Source: a virus. Taken from it: a stretch of DNA of 22,626 bases. The translations under genes and the position numbers were made by a program. Below are positions 8,200 through 15,609 of this stretch, one piece after another (positions within the stretch are counted from its first letter, which is position 1; every line of letters starts with the position of its first letter). The DNA is taken from IMG/VR virus record IMGVR_UViG_3300037584_000260, positions 1 through 22,626 of that record; one strand, written 5' to 3'. The notes beneath the pieces are model-generated. The model had not been told where the DNA came from. It saw nothing but the letters and a program-made list of their open reading frames with translations, and did not search any database.

Positions 8200-8369
8200 T
8201 ACTTATAACCTCCACCTGCTTTCTTATAAGCTTTAGCTAATGCTTGTGCTTTTCTTGCTGACCATTGTCCAGCTTTTGTGCCATGAGAAGCTTGTGATTT
8301 TATTCTTTGAAATATTTTTTTTCTCATTGTAGGTTTTGTATAATTTCCTGCTTTGTTAACTGTACTCAT
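8199..8369 (-). CDS. Small basic protein with GQWSARKAQ...AGGGYK motif
   Basis: A 56-residue protein starting MSTVNKAGNYTKPTMRKK. I chose the ATG at 8369 because AAAGGA (8378-8373) stands just before it and it leaves 10 bases after the previous stop. An in-frame ATG at 8411 would overlap the upstream gene by 32 bases and has no better ribosome site. The C-terminal half, SHGTKAGQWSARKAQALAKA then YKKAGGGYK, is a motif I recall from small proteins of marine phages and some other viruses; I could not confirm a family number. It is strongly basic and has no enzyme signature. Its end encodes the ribosome site of the next gene. Confidence 0.8.
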   Translation of the reverse strand: MSTVNKAGNYTKPTMRKKIFQRIKSQASHGTKAGQWSARKAQALAKAYKKAGGGYK

Positions 8370-8379
8370 ATATCCTTTC

Positions 8380-9702
8380 TTATGTACTTCCTTGTTCTGC
8401 TGAACCAACATAGTTCATATGTCTATGATAATTTTTTAATTTATTCCATGCTTCATTTCCAAATACTCCACTAAAATATTTAGTACCCATTGCTCCAGTT
8501 AAATCTGTACTTGAAGTTAATGCACCACCTTGAGTACTAGCAAATTCTGCTCCTGGTGTCATTAATCCTTCATAACTTTGTTGTGGTAAATCTGAAGGAG
8601 ATAATAAATTTTTTAAATAGTCAGTTCCTTTTTTAGTAATGTATGATGTAGATTTCTTTTTAACTTTATCTACTAATGCATTTTTATTTTTACTTTGTTT
8701 TATAACTGTATTATCTAATGTAGAATTACCATTAAAATTATAATTACCTGCTACTCTATCTCTTGCAGAACCTAAAGTATAATCTCCTGATTTAGCAAAA
8801 TCAAAATCATATGCTATACTTCCATCTGCTGTAGCTGATTCTATAAGTCCTTTATTCTTAGACATTGAATCCCACATATCATATTTATTAGCAAATGTTC
8901 CATCACTAATTGTAGCAAGATTATCCATATGTGTTAATGCATTATTACTTAAATTTCTTCCAATAGTGTCATCAAAACTTGCATTTATTGTTTCAGTAAT
9001 TAATTTATCTGCTTGAGAACTTCCTGCTTTAGTAAAGTAACCTTCAGCACTTCCTAATGTTTGTTTAGTAATTTGACTTGCATCTATTACACCACTTTCT
9101 AAATATTTTGCTGCTTGACTTGCATCTATTGTCATTGGTGCTGTTCCTCCACCTGGTAATGCACCTTGATAAGTTACTGTTCCTTCTGTACCTGTTCTAA
9201 ATTTAGGAGAATATTTTTTAACTGTAGCTCTTGCTTTATTAAATAAATTTTTAGCACCATTAGAAATTTTACTCCATAAACCATTACCTTTACCACCACT
9301 CATTTTACTAAATCCTTCAGTAATACTTCTTGTTATTGTTTTCATTCCTGTTTTAATAGCACCAGTTGCAACATTATAACCTGTTCTAATAGCATTACCA
9401 ACATTACCTATACTTCTAAGAAATACATTTTGAGAACCCATTAATCCACTAGGAATTTGAGGACCTAATGCACCTACAGCTCCTTGACCTACTATACTAC
9501 TTAATCCTGATAATGCATATGGCATAGCAATTGATAAAGCAATTGTACCTAATGGTCCAAGTTTTTTATTTAATTTAGCAACACCTTTCATAACAGATTT
9601 ACCTACTTTAGCTATACCTCTAGCTATACCTTTAGTAATTTTACTAATAGGTTTTTTAATTATTTTTGTTGCTTTTTTGAATACTTTTCTTACACTTCCC
9701 AT
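8380..9702 (-). CDS. Virion protein with highly cationic amphipathic N-terminus
   Basis: A 440-residue protein with no recognised family. Residues 1-48 (MGSVRKVFKKATKIIKKPIS and onward) carry about 16 Lys/Arg and no acidic residue, spaced as an amphipathic helix with Gly and Val/Ile. Residues 50-80 are hydrophobic and Gly/Ala/Ser-rich (LGTIALSIAMPYALSGLSSI). No Asp or Glu appears until about residue 129. The rest is Ser/Thr/Gly/Asn-rich. The start is preceded by AGGAG. It lies between the 22-residue-repeat protein and the small basic genes, in the ejection/virion block. A membrane-active internal virion protein is a reasonable inference. A DNA-binding core protein is the main alternative. Confidence 0.6.
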   Translation of the reverse strand: MGSVRKVFKKATKIIKKPISKITKGIARGIAKVGKSVMKGVAKLNKKLGPLGTIALSIAMPYALSGLSSIVGQGAVGALGPQIPSGLMGSQNVFLRSIGNVGNAIRTGYNVATGAIKTGMKTITRSITEGFSKMSGGKGNGLWSKISNGAKNLFNKARATVKKYSPKFRTGTEGTVTYQGALPGGGTAPMTIDASQAAKYLESGVIDASQITKQTLGSAEGYFTKAGSSQADKLITETINASFDDTIGRNLSNNALTHMDNLATISDGTFANKYDMWDSMSKNKGLIESATADGSIAYDFDFAKSGDYTLGSARDRVAGNYNFNGNSTLDNTVIKQSKNKNALVDKVKKKSTSYITKKGTDYLKNLLSPSDLPQQSYEGLMTPGAEFASTQGGALTSSTDLTGAMGTKYFSGVFGNEAWNKLKNYHRHMNYVGSAEQGST

Positions 9703-9712
9703 TATTTATCTC

Positions 9713-11800
9713 CTATCTATTTTTCCATATATCTAATGCAAATTCTCCAAGAGTTTTTAATATTCCTGCTTTACTTGAATCTTGTGCAGCTTCATTTCCT
9801 AAAGAAGCTACAACTAAATTAGCTTGTCTATCTGCATCATTGTTTGCTGAATCATATTCCCACTTAGCAGCATCTCTCATTTCTTGCCATAAAAATGACA
9901 AACCTTGATTACTTAAATTAAATGAGTTCATTGCATTAGCTTGATTAACTGCATTAACACCTGCTGTATTTGCTGTATTCAAATCTCTTCTCCATTTAAC
10001 ATTTGATTGTTCTATTAAGTTAGAATTTTGTACATTAAAATTTTCTTTATTAAATTCTAATTGTGAATTAAATTGTTCTATTTGACTATTTAATGTAGCT
10101 TGTAATCTATCAGCTTCTAATTTATTATTTTGATTTAGTGCAGCTATTCTACTTGACTCAGTAGTATTAAACTGATTCATTGCATCATTTCTTGCAGCAT
10201 TTTGTTGATTAATTGTAGATGCTAAACTATTCACAAATTGATTAACTTGATTTGTACTGGATGCATTAAATTGTGCAGCAGCATTATCTGCAGCTTGATT
10301 AGATAACATTGCTTGTTGTCTATTCTGTGTATTAATAACTTCTAACTGTTGTGTATTAGTTAAGTTTGCCATATCCATTTGTAAAAATGCTTGTGCATTT
10401 ATTACAGCTTTTTGTTGAGCATTTGTTAAATTAGCCATATCCATTGTAGCTAACTGTACAGCATTTTGCATAGTAGCTTGTTGACTATTACTTAAATTAG
10501 CTAACTCAAATGTTTTAAATAAATTAGAATTAGATATTGCAGCTTGTTGTTGATTATTTAAATTTAATACATCAAAACCTGCATTAGTTTGTGCATTTGC
10601 TAAAGCTGTTTGTTGTCCAGCATTTAAATTAGCTAATGCCATTTGTTGTTTTAATTGTGCATTAGTTAATCCAGCTTGTTGTACATTTGCTAAGTTTGCT
10701 AATCTAACTTGTTGTTGTTGTTGAGAACCAGCTAGTATAGCTTGTTGTTCATTCATTGCATTAAGCTTAGTTAACTCTTGAGCAAACTGCCCAGTCATCA
10801 TCTTAGCTTTCATGTCATTCTCAGCATTAACTAACTGAGTTTGAAAATTCTGTTGTGCTGATAACACAGAAGCTTGTTGTTCGTTACTTAAATTCTGTGC
10901 TGCTCTTTGTTGTAATGCAGTAGCATTTGATTGTGCAATAGGTAATGCTGAATTAATTATTGCATTTACTAAAGCATCTCTACCTATTGTAGATTTACTT
11001 AAACCTCTTTGAGCTAAATTTTTTTCTACATTTTCTACAGCTCCTCTTGCCCATGTAGGAATTTGACCAGTATCTATTCCATTTAATAATGAAGTCATTT
11101 GACTAGATACTAATGCATCTGTAGGTAATGAAGCAACCTGTGCTTGTACTGCTGTAGGTTGTTGCATTATAGTTGCAGTAATACTTGCAGGATTATTTGC
11201 AACTGCTGCTTGAATATTTCCAGGTAATGTTGCAGTTTGTCCAGAAACTGTAGCTTCAGTTCCAGTTAATACTTGAGCTAAAGCTCCTGCAGATAGTTGT
11301 CCTGAAGCTGCTTGTACTACTGCTGAAGTAGATGGTCCTGCTGTAGCACCTGAAGCTGAACCTGATAAAGTTCCTGTAACTGTACCAACTTGTGATTGTG
11401 TTCCTACTGTACCAGCTTGTGCAGTTCCTGTTTGAGCAGTACCACTAGCAGGTGTCATAGTTGCAGCAGTCATACTTGTAGGTGCTGCTACTTGTGTTGA
11501 AGTTATAGCTGTTGGTGCTGTAACCTGTTGACCTGTAATTGTAGTTGTACCAACAGATGTCGGTGCTGCCATTTGAGTACCAGATAATAATTCATTACTT
11601 TGTACTTGTTGTTGTGTATAATTTTGTTTAGCAGCATCAGCAAGTTCAGGTGATTTAACATTATCACTTACAAACTTAGATAAAAATTGATTTCTTTTAC
11701 CAACTTGAGTTTGTTGTGGTTGAGAAGCTGTAGGAATTTTTTCAAACTTTCTAGCTTCACCACCTGTATTTCTTCTAACTCTTTTTATTTTTGTTAACAT
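9713..11800 (-). CDS. Gln/Asn/Ala-rich virion protein with strict 22-residue repeats
   Basis: A 695-residue protein, likely structural or internal to the virion. The N-terminus is basic (MLTKIKRVRRNTGGEARKFE). Residues 70-235 are Thr/Ala/Gly/Gln low complexity with recurring AAPTS and Q-V-x-APT units, like a flexible linker. Residues 303-500 are nine consecutive units of exactly 22 residues that begin N-L-x-N-x-Q-Q. Residues 505-620 are Asn/Gln-rich and helical. The C-terminus (about 635-695) is a more ordinary sequence with LSFLWQEMRDAAKWEYDSAN. An AAGG ribosome site precedes the ATG, and the holin-candidate gene ends 8 bases upstream. I know of similar Gln-rich proteins in marine podophages, annotated as internal virion or structural proteins; the exact role is unknown. 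Confidence 0.65.
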   Translation of the reverse strand: MLTKIKRVRRNTGGEARKFEKIPTASQPQQTQVGKRNQFLSKFVSDNVKSPELADAAKQNYTQQQVQSNELLSGTQMAAPTSVGTTTITGQQVTAPTAITSTQVAAPTSMTAATMTPASGTAQTGTAQAGTVGTQSQVGTVTGTLSGSASGATAGPSTSAVVQAASGQLSAGALAQVLTGTEATVSGQTATLPGNIQAAVANNPASITATIMQQPTAVQAQVASLPTDALVSSQMTSLLNGIDTGQIPTWARGAVENVEKNLAQRGLSKSTIGRDALVNAIINSALPIAQSNATALQQRAAQNLSNEQQASVLSAQQNFQTQLVNAENDMKAKMMTGQFAQELTKLNAMNEQQAILAGSQQQQQVRLANLANVQQAGLTNAQLKQQMALANLNAGQQTALANAQTNAGFDVLNLNNQQQAAISNSNLFKTFELANLSNSQQATMQNAVQLATMDMANLTNAQQKAVINAQAFLQMDMANLTNTQQLEVINTQNRQQAMLSNQAADNAAAQFNASSTNQVNQFVNSLASTINQQNAARNDAMNQFNTTESSRIAALNQNNKLEADRLQATLNSQIEQFNSQLEFNKENFNVQNSNLIEQSNVKWRRDLNTANTAGVNAVNQANAMNSFNLSNQGLSFLWQEMRDAAKWEYDSANNDADRQANLVVASLGNEAAQDSSKAGILKTLGEFALDIWKNR
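10301..10894 (-). repeat. Nine tandem 66-base units coding 22-residue repeats
   Basis: The repeats start at residues 303, 325, 347, 369, 391, 413, 435, 457 and 479 of the 695-residue protein with no insertion or deletion. The consensus opens N-L-x-N-x-Q-Q, and hydrophobic residues follow a 4-3-4 spacing twice per unit. The DNA copies have diverged but the protein period is exact. The second unit (NAENDMKAKM...) is the most degenerate. Confidence 0.85.
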
Positions 11801-11808
11801 ATTTTACC

Positions 11809-11985
11809 TTACTTAATAAAAAAATTATAAGCACTACCTACAATAGTAGCTAATACTAATAATATCCATATAGCACCTTTACCTTTGTTAATGTCAGCTC
11901 TTAGACATTTAGTTTCAGTTTTTAATTCTTTTACTTCTCTAACTAAAAAATCTATCTTGACTTCTGTTGCTGACTTTCTTGCCAT
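11809..11985 (-). CDS. Small coiled-coil/one-TM protein, XhlA-like holin candidate
   Basis: This 58-residue gene runs from the ATG at 11985-11983 to the TAA at 11811-11809. Residues 5-36 form a charged helix with heptad spacing (VKIDFLVREVKELKTETKCL). Residues 38-56 form one transmembrane segment (GAIWILLVLATIVGSAY), and the end is FFIK. An N-terminal coiled coil followed by one C-terminal membrane helix is the layout of XhlA-type proteins and of several single-TM phage holins. It starts on a TAATG overlap with the 47-residue gene and has a good AAGGA ribosome site. A holin releases lytic enzymes across the inner membrane at the end of infection. The lysozyme-like domain in this window is in the giant virion protein, so a separate endolysin may lie outside it. 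A virion membrane protein is the alternative. Confidence 0.6.
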   Translation of the reverse strand: MARKSATEVKIDFLVREVKELKTETKCLRADINKGKGAIWILLVLATIVGSAYNFFIK

Positions 11986-12128
11986 TATCTTCCTTGTCCT
12001 TTATAAATTTTTACACCAGTTTGTCTTCGTTTATGTTTATTCATAGTACTTGTATTTGGTCTTCTTCCAACAGAACTACCTTTTTGTATTCGTTCATGTT
12101 GTACAAAATCTTTAAATTTTTTAGCCAT
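11985..12128 (-). CDS. Small basic protein with SSVGRRPNTSTMNKHKRR motif
   Basis: A 47-residue protein from the ATG at 12128-12126 to the TAA at 11987-11985. It begins MAKKFKDFVQHERIQKGSSV and contains GRRPNTSTMNKHKRR (21-35), ending IYKGQGR. I recall tiny proteins with the same RP-x-TS-x-MNK-x-KR core and a YKGQGR or YRGQGR end from other marine phages, all without known function. It has no obvious ribosome site (the bases before the ATG are all A/T) but its stop overlaps the start of the holin candidate as TAATG. It is very basic and has no membrane segment. Confidence 0.72.
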   Translation of the reverse strand: MAKKFKDFVQHERIQKGSSVGRRPNTSTMNKHKRRQTGVKIYKGQGR

Positions 12129-12142
12129 AAATTATTTATTAA

Positions 12143-12168
12143 ATGGCTAGATATTTCTACCCAGCCAT
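12143..12168 (-). terminator. Possible weak terminator or processing hairpin
   Basis: In the 45-base gap between the 98- and 47-residue genes, ATGGCT and AGCCAT form a 6-bp stem, with a further AGA/TCT pairing and a 4-base bulge inside. Downstream on the minus strand comes TTTAATAAATAATTT, which is AT-rich but not a clean T-run. It lies at the border between the fibre block and the lysis/virion block, so partial termination or RNA processing is plausible. Confidence 0.3.
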
Positions 12169-12173
12169 ATAAA

Positions 12174-12470
12174 TTATAATACTATTGTATTTGCTTCTTC
12201 TTCAGTTAATGCTTCACCTGCAATTAGTTTTGCTTTAGCACTAGCTTTTAAATCTGCTGTTGATGGTGTATTAGCTTCTGTTTCATTAGCTACTGTTTCA
12301 TAACTTTCAATTTGTTCAGAAGTTGGTTGTGCAATATCTAAATTCCATTCAGAAATATATGCACCATTTCCATCACTGTCATCTTTTAATCTGACATCTG
12401 AAAGAAAATCAACATTACTAACACCATTAGCTTTGCAGTATTCTTTTATTTTTGTTGAATATTCAGCCAT
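12174..12470 (-). CDS. Small protein after fibre genes, possible fibre chaperone
   Basis: A 98-residue mostly acidic protein. Residues 1-50 contain IKEYCKANGVSNVDFLSDVR and then GAYISEWNLDIAQPTSEQI (36-54). The W-N-x-x-x-x-x-P-x-x-EQ pattern is common in small proteins coded next to phage tail fibres (XkdW-like and fibre-assembly proteins), but the match is only by eye. The C-terminal half is Ala/Glu/Thr-rich and helical. An AGGAG ribosome site stands about 9 bases before the ATG. As the last gene of the adhesin block it may assist fibre folding or assembly; this is inferred from position. Confidence 0.6.
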   Translation of the reverse strand: MAEYSTKIKEYCKANGVSNVDFLSDVRLKDDSDGNGAYISEWNLDIAQPTSEQIESYETVANETEANTPSTADLKASAKAKLIAGEALTEEEANTIVL

Positions 12471-12490
12471 TTTATTTTTCTCCTATATTA

Positions 12491-13258
12491 TTAATCTGCT
12501 AATCTGTAAGCACCAAAGTATGAACTTTCTTTGTCGCCAATCATTGTTCTGTTTCCACTATCATTATGGTAAACTTGAACCTTTATACTATCTCCTACAA
12601 CTAAAGGTTCAACTATAAACCAAGGAATATAAGGATAGCCATCTCCATTGTAAGGATTTTCAGCAGTTAAAATTGTTTTAGTAGTTGTTCCAGTACATAA
12701 AACTTGTGCGAAATATCTAGTACCAGAAAAATTGTTTTTTCTTGTTGAACCATAGATTACATATTTTCCTGCTTTACCACTTGGTACTGTAAAAGTATAA
12801 TTTGAATTATTATAAGCATTATCAGTATCATATGTTTCTGTGTTAAAAGGAACTATTGTTTCTGTGACACTAGCAACAGTATAATTACTGTTTGCGTAAG
12901 CATGAAAAGCTGGTGTAATACTTCCACCGACAGCTTCCCAAACTGGATTTTGTCCAGAACCTTTTGTGACTAATGCATGACCACTTGTTCCATAGCCAAG
13001 TCTTTGTAATCCACTTCCATCTCTATAAAGTATATCACCTTGAGTTGTTAATGTAGTTCCAACATCAGTACCATCAGTACCTTTTGCTGACATTTGATTC
13101 CAGTAAGTAGTATTGGTTGGAAGGTTTCCAGTACTTGCTTGAATACAAACATATGATGAACCATTGTACGAAACAACATCATCAACTATATAAGCAGTAC
13201 CAGCATTATAAGCTCCCTTCCAGTTGAGCTTTATATTGCCTAGATTTACTGTAGCCAT
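12491..13258 (-). CDS. Tail fibre with carbohydrate-binding N-terminus and C1q-like C-terminus
   Basis: A 255-residue protein. Residues 12-56 (WKGAYNAGTAYIVDDVVSY, then SSYVCIQASTG and YWNQM) match the pattern of the short chitin/carbohydrate-binding module of ChiC/ChtBD3 type, which is frequent at phage fibre ends. Residues 68-111 contain TQGDILYRDGSGLQRLGYG and a GTSGHALVTKGSGQNPVWE linker, common in marine-phage fibres. Residues 116-253 look like a C1q/TNF-like jelly roll: FHAYANSNYTVAS, VPFNTETYDTDNAY, YTFTVPSGKAGKYVIYGS, and YFGAYRLAD at the end. Such heads form trimers and bind surface ligands. It is preceded by AAAGGAG. It likely acts in receptor binding at the cell surface. Confidence 0.75.
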   Translation of the reverse strand: MATVNLGNIKLNWKGAYNAGTAYIVDDVVSYNGSSYVCIQASTGNLPTNTTYWNQMSAKGTDGTDVGTTLTTQGDILYRDGSGLQRLGYGTSGHALVTKGSGQNPVWEAVGGSITPAFHAYANSNYTVASVTETIVPFNTETYDTDNAYNNSNYTFTVPSGKAGKYVIYGSTRKNNFSGTRYFAQVLCTGTTTKTILTAENPYNGDGYPYIPWFIVEPLVVGDSIKVQVYHNDSGNRTMIGDKESSYFGAYRLAD

Positions 13259-13271
13259 TTTTTCTCCTTTG

Positions 13272-14183
13272 TTAAATTGTAGCTATAAGTTCACCATTTA
13301 CTATACTCCAAGTAAAACCACTTGCAGCATATAAAACATCAGAAAAGTTGGTGTATGTACTTGAACTAATGTTATCTTGACCTTGATTGGTCGTAATTAC
13401 TCTTAATGTGTTATCAGCAGGTGTAGAAACATTTGCCTGTCCACCCATATTACTATGATTTGTACAATAGTAATATAAAGTTGGTGCATTACTTGCTACT
13501 ACAATTTGAGTATATGCTCCTGCTGAACCAGGAGTTCCAACTACTGTTACTCCAGTTGTATATGCACTACCTCCACCATGTGTACCATTTGATGTTATAG
13601 AAAATCTTAAAGGATGTCCAGAGTTTGAACTATCTGACTGGTCAAACTTATATGTGTTTCCTTTTAATAACTCAACAGTATCTTGAGTAACTCCATCTAT
13701 TGCATATTTATTTCCACCAGATGAAACTACTGTTACTGTTCTGACTAATGTAGAAGCTGTAAAGAATGTTTCAAATCCATAAACTTCTGCTGAACTAGCA
13801 TTACCTAATTCCCATGCATTTCCTGCATCATTTACTTTAATTACATTACCTGCTGATACTCCAGAGGTACTAAATTTTGCTGGTGTTATTGAACCATCAA
13901 CAGGAGTTGATAATAAACCTGTACCCATGTGAAAAATAAAATCACAAGTATCTGCATCAGCTAATGCACCAGAAAAAGTTATTGTTGACCCACTAACAGT
14001 AAAGTTACCATATTGAACTACACCATTAATTGATACAACCATTGTATTAGCCGAAGATGGAGTAAATGCTACACCACCTTTAGTTAAATTATAAGGACCA
14101 GCACCTGTTGAAGTAGCTGGTGTTATAGCATCTAGTTTTTCTACATTACTAAATCTATCTAAATTTTGTCCTATATAAGCCAT
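13272..14183 (-). CDS. Tail fibre with cupredoxin-like domain
   Basis: A 303-residue fibre protein. The N-terminus (MAYIGQNLDRFSNVEKLDAI) and residues 21-90, with VVSINGVVQYGNFTVSG, are of a type common in marine-phage fibres; the 263-residue neighbour also opens with an M-x-YIG form. Residues 99-130 form a linker (ITPAKFSTSGVSAGNVIKVN). Residues 145-255 look like a cupredoxin: TYKFDQSDSSNSGHPLRFS, then YYYCTNHSNMGG. His190, Cys240, His243 and Met246 have the spacing of a type-1 copper site (C-x2-H-x2-M as in amicyanin). The last 45 residues form another small beta region. Its start lies one base beyond the stop of the LamG fibre. A role at the tail surface is likely, and copper binding is untested. 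Confidence 0.75.
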   Translation of the reverse strand: MAYIGQNLDRFSNVEKLDAITPATSTGAGPYNLTKGGVAFTPSSANTMVVSINGVVQYGNFTVSGSTITFSGALADADTCDFIFHMGTGLLSTPVDGSITPAKFSTSGVSAGNVIKVNDAGNAWELGNASSAEVYGFETFFTASTLVRTVTVVSSGGNKYAIDGVTQDTVELLKGNTYKFDQSDSSNSGHPLRFSITSNGTHGGGSAYTTGVTVVGTPGSAGAYTQIVVASNAPTLYYYCTNHSNMGGQANVSTPADNTLRVITTNQGQDNISSSTYTNFSDVLYAASGFTWSIVNGELIATI

Positions 14184-14184
14184 A

Positions 14185-15603
14185 TTAATATTGTAATGAT
14201 ACTCCTCTTATTCTAGCTTCTTTACTTCCACTAGCTTGATTAGCAAATTCTATTTTGTACTTCAAGCTCGTACCTGCAGTAACCGAGAGGTCATTAACTT
14301 TTGCCATCTTAATACCAGTAGCAAAGTCAGGTAAAGCTGTAAGTGTAGCAGTAGAATAGTTTGAACCATTATCTGCTGAAAGTTTTAAAATTATATCTGT
14401 GTTTAATGTGTTAGTTCCTGCATTGTCTTGATAAGTAATTACTGCTCCCATAGATGAAGTTGATGATGCTGTAATTGCATTACCTTCAAAAGAACCAGTT
14501 GCACTTGTTGTATCTCCATAATGAGTTGTATTTGGTGTAAAATTACCAGACCGACCAGAGCCACTTCCTTTTGTAATTAAAATATCATCTAAATACATTT
14601 CTTCTGCTGCTGCTGTGGTACTATCTGAAGGAAAACCAATTTTCCAATCTCTAGTTCCCTCTCCAAAATCTGTTCCACCAGTTGAACCAGTACTTATTGC
14701 TAAATTTTGTATTGTACCATCTCTAAATATTTTAAGTTCTCCATTACTATTTCTTGCAACAGCACAATGATACCAAGTGTTATTATTCCAAGTTAAATTA
14801 TTAGTTTCTATACTTACTACCCAACTACCGAAATTACCAGAATTATTTGATGATGATAAAAGTTTTAATCTACCTTGAGTATTAATATAAAATGTTGTAC
14901 CTGCATAATCAGTAGCAGTTCCCCAACCACCTTGAGAAAATAAAACTTTATTATTAGAAGAAAAATTTGGAAAATTAACCCACATATCTATTTTAAATTC
15001 TCCAGTTCCAAAATGAAATGCACTTGTATTTCCACCAAAAAGAACATCATCACTTCCATCAAAGTAAATAGATGTTGAACCTATTTTACCTCTATTATTA
15101 CTATGTGCTATTCCACCAGAAGTATTTACTGTTATTGAATTAGATGATTGGTCTGTAAAAGTTGTGCTACCATTTACTTGGTCACCTCTTAAATAAAATT
15201 GAGTACCAGTTGGTAAAGCACCACCAGTTGTTACTGAACTTATATATTCATTAGCATTTCTTGCAGTATTAGTTAAATTTGTAATTCCAGAACTATCTTG
15301 AAATACATCAAAAGATGCAGAATTAGTATTTGAAGCATTAAGATTTTCTTGAGTATGTACTCGTAATCCTAAAGTAGATAAATCATTTACAATTTTATTA
15401 TCATCAAAACTTGTTGCGTGTTGAGAAACATTAGATGCTGCAATACGAGCATCAGCAAAAGTGCCAGAAGTAATTTTAGATGTTGCTAAGTTTGGTATTC
15501 TTGCATCAGCAAAAGAACCACTTGTTATTTTACTTGCATCAAGATTAGGAATCTCTGCTGCATCTAAAGTTATTGCTCTATTCTTAACTGTAATTATTGC
15601 CAT
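14185..15603 (-). CDS. Tail fibre with LamG/concanavalin-like lectin domain
   Basis: A 472-residue protein. Residues 17-60 hold two copies of an IPNL-x-x-SKITSG-x-FADARI repeat, a trimeric-fibre motif. Residues about 175-345 look like a LamG/concanavalin-like jelly roll: STSIYFDGSDD, FKIDMWVNF, NNTWYHCAVARNSNGELKIF, RDWKIGFPSD and EEMYLDDILIT. Residues 365-472 form a separate beta-rich C-terminal region with DIILKLSADNGSNYSTATL and a KYKIEFANQASGSKEARIRG end, a type I recall after LamG in marine-phage fibres. It probably binds cell-surface glycans. It ends one base before the next gene, consistent with operon expression. Confidence 0.78.
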   Translation of the reverse strand: MAIITVKNRAITLDAAEIPNLDASKITSGSFADARIPNLATSKITSGTFADARIAASNVSQHATSFDDNKIVNDLSTLGLRVHTQENLNASNTNSASFDVFQDSSGITNLTNTARNANEYISSVTTGGALPTGTQFYLRGDQVNGSTTFTDQSSNSITVNTSGGIAHSNNRGKIGSTSIYFDGSDDVLFGGNTSAFHFGTGEFKIDMWVNFPNFSSNNKVLFSQGGWGTATDYAGTTFYINTQGRLKLLSSSNNSGNFGSWVVSIETNNLTWNNNTWYHCAVARNSNGELKIFRDGTIQNLAISTGSTGGTDFGEGTRDWKIGFPSDSTTAAAEEMYLDDILITKGSGSGRSGNFTPNTTHYGDTTSATGSFEGNAITASSTSSMGAVITYQDNAGTNTLNTDIILKLSADNGSNYSTATLTALPDFATGIKMAKVNDLSVTAGTSLKYKIEFANQASGSKEARIRGVSLQY

Positions 15604-15609
15604 ATTATT

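Noticed and set aside
8199-8411. Longer version of the 56-residue gene starting at 8411
   Set aside because: It would overlap the upstream gene by 32 bases and lacks a ribosome site, whereas the ATG at 8369 has AAAGGA just before it.
12173-12178. TATAAT on the minus strand at the end of the 98-residue gene
   Set aside because: It arises from the stop codon region and the bases 17 upstream (AGAAGA) do not resemble TTGACA; no extended -10 either.
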